A DNA stretch of 6,172 bases from an uncultured Holophagaceae bacterium (GTDB lineage: Bacteria > Acidobacteriota > Holophagae > Holophagales > Holophagaceae), in NCBI GenBank assembly GCA_903890595.1, contig CAITBU010000212.1, positions 1 to 6,172 on the forward strand. The letters are read 5' to 3'. The notes beneath the pieces were generated by a model. It saw only the letters and a list, made by a program, of their open reading frames with translations, ran no database searches and was not told the origin of the DNA. The translations under genes were made by a program, and so were the position numbers. How positions within the stretch are numbered: position 1 is the stretch's first letter; each line of letters opens with the position of its first letter. Shown piece after piece: positions 1 to 4,238 of this stretch.

Positions 1-87
1 CCCGCCACCCACCGCATCTGGCACGCCCCCGGCAAAGACAGCTTCGTCGAGCTGCCCGTGGTGCCCCTGGCGACCACAGGGAAGTAG
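1..87 (+). CDS. 3' end of an unidentified protein gene (partial)
   Basis: Frame 1 is open from the window edge and ends at a TAG at 85-87, giving the last 28 residues of a protein (beginning PATHRIWHAPGKDSF, ending VVPLATTGK). Twenty-six of the 28 codons end in G or C, which matches the real genes here and argues that this is coding. No motif is recognisable in so short a tail, so no function is proposed. It is convergent with the sirtuin gene on the other strand; 126 bases with hairpin-forming repeats separate the two stops. Confidence 0.7.
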   Translation, partial: PATHRIWHAPGKDSFVELPVVPLATTGK

Positions 88-131
88 GGACTGCACGCAA
101 GCCTAAACAAGCTGGCAGCACTCAAAGGAGC

Positions 132-160
132 ACTGCGGTTTTATCCCCTTCCTCCGCAGT
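132..160 (+). terminator. Possible hairpin terminator after the partial gene
   Basis: ACTGCGG at 132-138 is perfectly complementary to CCGCAGT at 154-160, a 7-bp GC-rich stem with a 15-base loop, 44 bases after the TAG of the upstream gene. No T run follows immediately; the nearest (TTTTT, 179-183) is about 20 bases on, so intrinsic termination is not proven. The right arm lies in the bulge of the larger nested repeat at 143-203, and the two folds would compete or form a pseudoknot. Confidence 0.3.
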
Positions 161-203
161 TATCCCTGGCAAAAATGCTTTTTAAAACAGGGATGAAGGG
201 GAT
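143..203. repeat. Nested inverted repeat between convergent genes (likely bidirectional terminator or dispersed repeat)
   Basis: Two sets of complementary arms are nested: ATCCCCTTC (143-151) with GAAGGGGAT (195-203), and inside it ATCCCTG (162-168) with CAGGGAT (188-194). The right arms are contiguous, giving 16 pairs with one 10-base bulge on the left (152-161). At the tip AAAAA (171-175) can pair with TTTTT (179-183) around a TGC loop. Weaker pairs may extend the base to 139/207. It lies immediately after the sirtuin stop on the minus strand and after the partial gene on the plus strand. That position suits transcription termination for both, although neither strand shows a classic stem followed by a U tract. 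Confidence 0.55.
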
Positions 204-211
204 GAAGGGGA
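190..211 (+). repeat. Short tandem repeat, 9-bp unit GGGATGAAG
   Basis: Two perfect head-to-tail copies of GGGATGAAG (190-198 and 199-207) are followed by a partial third copy (GGGA, 208-211), ending 3 bases from the sirtuin stop codon. The same motif in inverted form (ATCCCCTTC, 143-151) makes up the other side of the surrounding hairpin. Together they look like one composite intergenic element. Confidence 0.6.
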
Positions 212-213
212 GC

Positions 214-912
214 TCAGAGCCCCGCCAGCAGCTCGTCCACGAAGGCTGGCACGAGGTCGGTGGCGCGGCCGGTGCGGAGCTCGTGGAAGGCGCTGGCCAC
301 CAGGCTGGGGGCCAGGTTCAGCTCCACGGTGCGAGTGTCGGGGCCCACGGCTTCGACGAAGCCAGCAGCCGGGTACACGTGGCCGCTGGTGCCAATGGCG
401 GCGAACAGGGTGCACCGCTGCAGGGCGTCGTAGATGCGGTCCATCGCCATGGGCAGCTCGTGGAACCAGACGATGTGCGGCCGCACGCGACCCACCCCGC
501 CGCAGGCTGGACACCGGCTGTCGCAGCCCATGGCCCCGGGCCAGGCGAACACTGCGCCGCAGGCCGTGCACCGGCCTTTCAGCAGCTCACCATGCATGTG
601 GATGAGGTTACGGGATCCCGCGCGGTCGTGGAGGTCATCCACGTTCTGGGTGACCAGCAGCACCTCGCCGGGCCAGGCCTGCTCCAGGCGGACCAGGGCC
701 CGATGGGCTGCGTTCGGCTCGACCTCAGCCAAGCCCCGGCGGCGCTCACTGTAGAAGCGGTGCACCAGCGCGGGATCGCGACGAAACGCCTCGGGGGTGG
801 CCACGTCCTCCAGGCGGTGTTGCTCCCAGAGGCCATCCCCGTCCCGGAAGGTGCGCACGCCGCTCTCCGCCGAGATGCCGGCGCCGGTGAGGAGGACGAG
901 GGAGGCTGCCAT
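214..912 (-). CDS. cobB: NAD-dependent protein deacylase, class III sirtuin (CobB/Sir2 family)
   Basis: This 232-residue cytoplasmic enzyme should remove acyl groups from lysines, consuming NAD+ and releasing nicotinamide and O-acyl-ADP-ribose. The NAD-binding motif TGAGISAESGVRTFRD spans residues 9-24, TQNVDDLH 88-95, and the catalytic histidine is H107 in HMHGEL. Four zinc cysteines are present as two CxxC pairs (C115/C118, C134/C137). RPHIVWF (144-150) and GTSGHVYPAAGF (174-185) complete the Rossmann core, and the C-terminal part closely resembles E. coli CobB. Y54 and R57 form the YxxR pair that defines class III sirtuins and favours succinyl, malonyl or glutaryl substrates, so desuccinylation is the likelier activity (inference). 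It starts 15 bases after the phosphatase stop with no good ribosome site, suggesting translational coupling as the last gene of the operon. The ATG leaves eight residues before TGAGIS, normal for short CobB forms. Confidence 0.95.
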   Translation of the reverse strand: MAASLVLLTGAGISAESGVRTFRDGDGLWEQHRLEDVATPEAFRRDPALVHRFYSERRRGLAEVEPNAAHRALVRLEQAWPGEVLLVTQNVDDLHDRAGSRNLIHMHGELLKGRCTACGAVFAWPGAMGCDSRCPACGGVGRVRPHIVWFHELPMAMDRIYDALQRCTLFAAIGTSGHVYPAAGFVEAVGPDTRTVELNLAPSLVASAFHELRTGRATDLVPAFVDELLAGL

Positions 913-927
913 GGTGGGCGCAGGGCC

Positions 928-2592
928 TCAGCGGCGGGGCTTCGCCGCCTTGGTCGGGGTGCGGGTCCCCAGGTCCAGGGCCTTGCCATCCACGGGTCCG
1001 GCCTGGATGCCCAGCTCCTTGGCCAGGGTGGGCGCCAGGTCCACGATGCGCACCGGCTCCCGGCGGCGGCCGCCCTGCCAGGGACCCCAGAAGATCAGGG
1101 GCACGCGGCGGTCGTAGGCGTTGGGGGAACCGTGGCCGGCGGGGTAGTCCGCCGGGGGGATGCCGAAGACCACGAAGGGCTTCAGGGCCACCAGGAGGTC
1201 GCCGCTGCGCTCGGCATGGAAGCTGCGCCGCAGCAGCACGCGGTTGCTGCTGTCCCGGGGACTGCCCGTGGCAGCGGGGTCGGTGGCGGCCATGTCCTTG
1301 GCCGTAAAGGCATCGGCAATGTCGGGCTGGGCCCGCAGCCAGACCTGGGCCTTCAGCAGCACCGCTTCGCGATCCAGGCCGGCAGCCTTTACCACCGTCT
1401 CGTTTAGGTAAAGGGTGGTGGGATCGTAGGCCGGCAGCACCAGATCCCGGTCGGTCTTGAAGGCGGTGCGCAGCTCGGTCTGGAGGGCGGCCATAAAGGG
1501 GGCCACTGCCACGCGCTTGGCCGGGAAGCCCTGCTCCACCAGGGCCTCGGTGATGTCGAGGGCACCGTGGTCGGCGGTCAGCACCACCCAGGCCTCCGGG
1601 TTCTTGCTGCGGACCCGGTCCAGCAGGCGACCCAGGGCCCGGTCCAGGCGGTGGATCTGGTCCCGCATCTCCGTGCCGAACATGCCGTAGGCGTGGCCGA
1701 TGTAGTCGGTGGATGAGAAGCTCACGGCCAGCAGATCAGTGCCAGGGCCTCGGCCCAGGGCCTCGCCTTCGAACAGGGCCTCGGCGGCCTCGAGGGTCAC
1801 GGCATCCAGGAAGGGGGAGCGGCGAAAGCGGTTCTCGAAGCCCTTGTCCATGGGCATGCCCGAGCCATGGATGAGGCGGGGCAGAGCGCCGTTGCGCAGG
1901 ACCGTGGTGCCGAAGGTCCACTGGGCGGTGCGGCCCTCAGGGGTGGCCGGATCCTTCAGCCAGAGCCAGGTGTCGGCAGTCAGGCGCTCGGCGAGATCGG
2001 CGTCGAAGCGCACCAGCCAGCTGGGCAGACGGTCCTGGTAGGGGGTGGAGCTGGTGAAGCCGGCGGCACCGGTGAACCAGTAGACGCCGGTGGGGCGCCG
2101 CCCGGCCATGAGGATGGCGGCGCGGTCCTTCCCGGAGACCGTGAAGACGCGGCTGCCCGGGACCTGGGCCTGCAGCCAGTCACCCAGGGCATCGCCCAGG
2201 AACTGGGCATTGGAGGAGCCTGGCAGGCTGAGGTTGTGCAGGGCCTTGCCCTTGGGGTCCTCCACGCAGTAGACCGACTTCCCGGTGCTGCGATCGACCC
2301 AGCGGTTCTCCACGATGCCCGTGTGGGCGGGAAAGCGGCCCGAGAGGATCACGGAGTGGCCCGGCCCGGTCTCCGTGAGGCCATGGTCGTGGTAGGCCTC
2401 GGAGAACCAGAGCCCCTCTCGCTGCAGCCGGCCCAGACCACCGGGCAGGCCCGGGCCGAAGGCCTCCAGCAGCTGGGCACTGAGCTGATCCACCGACACC
2501 ACCACCACCAGGCTTGGCCGGGGTGCTGGAGCGGCTGCCGCCAGGGGCAGCGTCAACAGCAGCAGCAGGGCCAAGGGGAGGCGACGGGTCAT
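928..2592 (-). CDS. Secreted PafA-like alkaline phosphatase (type I phosphodiesterase/NPP fold)
   Basis: A 554-residue exported metallohydrolase of the alkaline phosphatase superfamily. Residues 1-21 form a signal peptide (MTRRLP, then a leucine-rich core ending AAAA). The two-zinc site is complete: D35 (SVDQL), nucleophile T75 (ETGPGH), D296 and H300 (STDYIGH), D341 and H342 (TADHG), and H487 (AGHGSPN). N96 (GIVENRW) and the K155/R157 pair (SGKDRAA) match the residues that in PafA bind the phosphate oxygens and favour monoesters over diesters. It should release phosphate from organic monoesters in the periplasm or at the cell surface; the substrate is unknown. An in-frame ATG exists 30 bases upstream (2622), but 2592 is preferred: it overlaps the previous stop (TGATG), has GGGGTGA 7 bases upstream, and starts directly with the signal peptide. 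The C-terminus is a basic tail (KAAKPRR). Confidence 0.92.
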   Translation of the reverse strand: MTRRLPLALLLLLTLPLAAAAPAPRPSLVVVVSVDQLSAQLLEAFGPGLPGGLGRLQREGLWFSEAYHDHGLTETGPGHSVILSGRFPAHTGIVENRWVDRSTGKSVYCVEDPKGKALHNLSLPGSSNAQFLGDALGDWLQAQVPGSRVFTVSGKDRAAILMAGRRPTGVYWFTGAAGFTSSTPYQDRLPSWLVRFDADLAERLTADTWLWLKDPATPEGRTAQWTFGTTVLRNGALPRLIHGSGMPMDKGFENRFRRSPFLDAVTLEAAEALFEGEALGRGPGTDLLAVSFSSTDYIGHAYGMFGTEMRDQIHRLDRALGRLLDRVRSKNPEAWVVLTADHGALDITEALVEQGFPAKRVAVAPFMAALQTELRTAFKTDRDLVLPAYDPTTLYLNETVVKAAGLDREAVLLKAQVWLRAQPDIADAFTAKDMAATDPAATGSPRDSSNRVLLRRSFHAERSGDLLVALKPFVVFGIPPADYPAGHGSPNAYDRRVPLIFWGPWQGGRRREPVRIVDLAPTLAKELGIQAGPVDGKALDLGTRTPTKAAKPRR

Positions 2593-3233
2593 CAGAAGGT
2601 CACCCCGACCCCGAAGGTCCACAGCCGCTCGAACTCCTGGCCGCTGCCCTGGGCCGTGAAGTAGGCGGCCAGATCAGACACGGAGGAGAGCTTCACCGGG
2701 TGGTCCTTGCTGACGGGCTGCTGGTAGCTGGCGATGAGGTAGGGCTGAACGCCGATGGAGGGCAGACGATAGCGGGTGCCCACGCGCAGCCAGGTGCGGC
2801 TCAGGTCCTTGGTGCTGCTGGCGCCTGGTGTCGTGAAGGTGTAGCGCTGGAACCGCTGGATGAGACCGATCTCCCCCGCCAGCCCCACGAAGGGCACCCA
2901 CACCTGGGCGTTGAGCCCCGCTCCCAGGCCCTGCTGCTTGAGGCGGGTGCCTTGCACCGTGGTCCCCTTGCTGAGGTCACCGCTGGCATTTAGCTGGGAG
3001 TACTCCACCCCCCCCTCCAGCCGCAGGAGGGGCCCCAACTGGAAGAGCTGATGGCTGAGGGTGGCGATGTAGCCGCTGCCCGTTCCCATGTCCCCGGCCA
3101 CCAGCTGACCGGAGCCAACCAGCATGGTCTGGGGCAGGCTCTGGCCCGAGGGGCGGGGGAGCTCCACCCGGAGGTCCCACTGGGCACACAGGGGCAGGGC
3201 CGATAGCAGCAAGGGGAGCAAGGACAGGCGCAC
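2592..3233 (-). CDS. Small outer-membrane beta-barrel protein
   Basis: A 213-residue exported protein beginning at a GTG; an in-frame TAG at 3254-3252 rules out any longer form, and GGAG lies 5 bases upstream. Residues 1-17 (MRLSLLPLLL to PLCA) are a signal peptide with likely cleavage before Q18. LPLC is not a good lipobox, so it is probably not a lipoprotein. The mature part alternates polar and hydrophobic residues in strands rich in G, Y and L (for example LLRLEGGVEYSQL, RTWLRVGTRYRL, QPYLIASYQQ). The last strand, LWTFGVGVTF, ends in the C-terminal phenylalanine that the BAM machinery recognises. The size suggests about eight strands. No specific family is recognised and the function is unknown. 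It is first in the operon with the phosphatase and sirtuin and overlaps the phosphatase start by one base. Confidence 0.82.
   Translation of the reverse strand: MRLSLLPLLLSALPLCAQWDLRVELPRPSGQSLPQTMLVGSGQLVAGDMGTGSGYIATLSHQLFQLGPLLRLEGGVEYSQLNASGDLSKGTTVQGTRLKQQGLGAGLNAQVWVPFVGLAGEIGLIQRFQRYTFTTPGASSTKDLSRTWLRVGTRYRLPSIGVQPYLIASYQQPVSKDHPVKLSSVSDLAAYFTAQGSGQEFERLWTFGVGVTF
2600..2606 (-). promoter_or_regulatory. Ribosome binding site that decides the phosphatase start
   Basis: On the minus strand GGGGTGA lies 7 bases before the ATG at 2592, inside the last codons of the barrel gene. This site, plus the TGATG stop/start overlap, favours 2592 over the upstream ATG at 2622. Confidence 0.6.
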
Positions 3234-3255
3234 AGGGGCTCCGGGGAGAACCTAG

Positions 3256-3284
3256 ATCATACCCCCCGCCGAGGCCCAGGTCAG
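3256..3284 (-). promoter_or_regulatory. Sigma70-type promoter of the barrel-phosphatase-sirtuin operon
   Basis: Minus-strand CTGACC (3284-3279, four of six matches to TTGACA) and TATGAT (3261-3256, five of six matches to TATAAT) are separated by exactly 17 bases. Transcription would start near 3249, leaving a leader of about 16 bases that just includes the GGAG ribosome site of the GTG start. The spacer ends in a run of six G. The element sits in the 61-base gap after the redoxin stop, so the operon can be expressed independently of the redoxin gene. A CCCCGC/GCGGGG inverted repeat (3264-3269/3288-3293) overlaps the promoter. Confidence 0.5.
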
Positions 3285-3294
3285 TCCGCGGGGC

Positions 3295-3837
3295 CTACTT
3301 CCACTTGATGCTGCAGCCCATGCTGGGGTGCTGGACCTCGAGGGGGTCCCGGCCCGCCAGGACACCGTCGATGGCCTCGCTCAGCTCCTGGCGGGCCACC
3401 CGGGTGGCATCCATCCAGTTGGCGTCCAGGCGGCCCCGGTAGGCCAAGCGCCGGTGGGAGTCGTAGAGGAAGAAGTCCGGGGTGCAGACGGCCCCGAGGG
3501 CTTTGACCACCGTCTGCTCCTCGTCCCACAGGTAGGGGAAGGTGTAGCCCTGGGTCCGGGCGCGCTTGCGCATGGCCTCGAAGCTGTCCTCTGGATGGCT
3601 GACGGCGTCGTTGGCGTTGATGGCGACCACGGCACAGCGGCCGGCCTGAGCTTGGGCCAGGGCCTCGAGGCGCCCGTCGATGGCCTGGACGTAGGGGCAG
3701 TGGTTACACATCACCACCACCAGCAGGGCTGGGGTGTGGACGTCATGGAGGGACCACAGGCGACCATCCACGCCGGGCAGGGTGAAGTCCGGACAGGCCG
3801 TGCCAAGGGGAACCATGGTGGATTCCTTGAGCGACAT
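3295..3837 (-). CDS. Thioredoxin-fold redoxin family protein (AhpC/TSA-like)
   Basis: A 180-residue protein of the thioredoxin-like family, found widely in bacteria, with a CNHCP active site and a C-terminal GCxIKWK signature. LGTACPDFTLPGVDG (11-25) is the redoxin entry strand, C44-N-H-C47 the redox pair, VCTPDFFLYD (117-126) the cis-proline loop with P120, and SMGCSIKWK (172-180) the conserved tail carrying C175. A role as a cytoplasmic thiol oxidoreductase or peroxidase-like enzyme is inferred; the true substrate of this family is not something the sequence shows. There is no signal peptide. The start at 3837 is preferred over 3888 and 3816: GGAGG lies 5 bases upstream and family members typically begin MxxxxSTMxPLGT, as here. 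It is divergent from the sigma54 activator and upstream of the barrel operon in the same direction. Confidence 0.88.
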   Translation of the reverse strand: MSLKESTMVPLGTACPDFTLPGVDGRLWSLHDVHTPALLVVVMCNHCPYVQAIDGRLEALAQAQAGRCAVVAINANDAVSHPEDSFEAMRKRARTQGYTFPYLWDEEQTVVKALGAVCTPDFFLYDSHRRLAYRGRLDANWMDATRVARQELSEAIDGVLAGRDPLEVQHPSMGCSIKWK

Positions 3838-3842
3838 GACGG

Positions 3843-3847
3843 CCTCC
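3843..3847 (-). promoter_or_regulatory. Ribosome binding site that decides the redoxin start
   Basis: GGAGG on the minus strand is followed by the 5-base spacer CCGTC and the ATG at 3837. The internal ATG at 3816 also has AAGGA 7 bases upstream, so a product shorter by seven residues is possible, but the GGAGG site is stronger and fits the family's N-terminus. Confidence 0.6.
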
Positions 3848-4063
3848 GAGTGAGGACCCCAGCATACGCTCTGGCGTAAAGGAAGCACGGAGGCATGTAG
3901 GGAAGTTGGCTTAAGAAAAAACCGGCAACACGTGATTCGGTCAACGGCTTAATGAGTAAAAAATCGATAACCAGATTTATTTTGAAAGGTATCGTTTGCC
4001 TGGCCCAAAACCCAGTCCCACACTGTGTTTCCGTTGAAATAACCAGGACCTGAAAGGGAAGGG

Positions 4064-4081
4064 GTGACGGAATTCGGTCAC
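4064..4081. promoter_or_regulatory. Near-perfect 18-bp palindrome, candidate operator
   Basis: GTGACGGAATTCGGTCAC is palindromic at 16 of 18 positions: GTGAC/GTCAC arms around GAATTC, with only the G/G pair at 4069/4076 breaking symmetry. It ends 8 bases before the TTGACA element of the putative activator promoter, a typical place for a dimeric DNA-binding regulator. Its right half ATTCGGTCA recurs at 3935-3943, closer to the redoxin gene. The binding protein is unknown; the adjacent Fis-type activator is one candidate (inference). Confidence 0.5.
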
Positions 4082-4089
4082 GACCCTCC

Positions 4090-4118
4090 TTGACAGGGAG
4101 CCAAAGCGCAGAGATTTT
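4090..4118 (+). promoter_or_regulatory. Possible promoter of the sigma54-activator gene
   Basis: A perfect TTGACA (4090-4095) is followed after 17 bases by GATTTT (4113-4118), which matches TATAAT at only three of six positions. The strong -35, its direction and the palindrome just upstream favour a regulated promoter with a start near 4125 and a leader of about 110 bases. The weak -10 keeps confidence low. Confidence 0.35.
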
Positions 4119-4229
4119 GTTGGACATACGCTTTTCTACTTATTGCCCCTTTTTTCTCTCCGACCTCCTTACTGCTGCGGGCCATTCCCTGGTCCCGAGT
4201 GGCAAGAGCCTTCCCGGCCCGGTGGCCCC

Positions 4230-4234
4230 GAGGA
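4230..4234 (+). promoter_or_regulatory. Ribosome binding site for the activator ATG
   Basis: GAGGA precedes the ATG at 4239 with a 4-base spacer. It supports this start over the TTG at 4143, which has no purine-rich site upstream and would add a proline-rich 32-residue extension unlike a domain. Confidence 0.5.
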
Positions 4235-4238
4235 CCCC

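Larger units (their letters stand above)
3838..4238. other. Divergent intergenic control region, AT-enriched
   Basis: 401 bases lie between the divergent redoxin and sigma54-activator genes. Bases 3901-4140 are about 47% G+C (112 of 240 counted), far below the flanking genes. It contains an 18-bp near-palindrome (4064-4081), a 9-bp direct repeat ATTCGGTCA (3935-3943 and 4072-4080), a TTGACA element (4090-4095) and a pyrimidine-rich stretch (about 4145-4170). On the minus strand TTGACC (3944-3939) could be a -35 for the redoxin gene, but the hexamer 17 bases on is only TTTTTT, so no redoxin promoter is claimed. No GG-N10-GC sigma54 promoter was found on inspection. The activator frame stays open up to a TTG at 4143, but the ATG at 4239 is the better start. 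Confidence 0.7.

Noticed and set aside
175..1407. A 410-codon plus-strand open frame opposite the sirtuin and phosphatase genes
   Set aside because: It is antisense to two genes with full catalytic motifs, its protein is a low-complexity G/A/H/Q-rich string with no motif, and such long antisense frames are expected in GC-rich DNA. It starts inside the intergenic repeat.
2593..2622. Ten-residue N-terminal extension of the phosphatase (ATG at 2622)
   Set aside because: It would put MDLRGRGDLL before a clean signal peptide and overlap the barrel gene by 31 bases, while the ATG at 2592 has a good ribosome site.
1867..2664. A 265-codon plus-strand open frame
   Set aside because: It is antisense to the phosphatase and the barrel gene, with no recognisable domain and a composition typical of a shadow frame.
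3961..3978. AAATC/GATTT inverted repeat followed, on the minus strand, by a T run (possible terminator)
   Set aside because: The stem is only five mostly A/T pairs, too weak for intrinsic termination, and no gene ends near it.
3711..4127. A minus-strand open frame of 138 codons starting MSNKISALWLP in the divergent region
   Set aside because: Its second half overlaps the redoxin gene in another frame and the first half has no ribosome site, domain or GC-rich codon bias.
4179..4228. GGGCCA/TGGCCC inverted repeat upstream of the activator start (possible leader structure)
   Set aside because: Six pairs across a 38-base loop are expected by chance in GC-rich sequence and no riboswitch-like core is visible.
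4143..4238. TTG-initiated 32-residue extension of the activator
   Set aside because: No ribosome site precedes the TTG, and the added residues are proline/cysteine-rich with no homology visible; GAGGA precedes the ATG at 4239.
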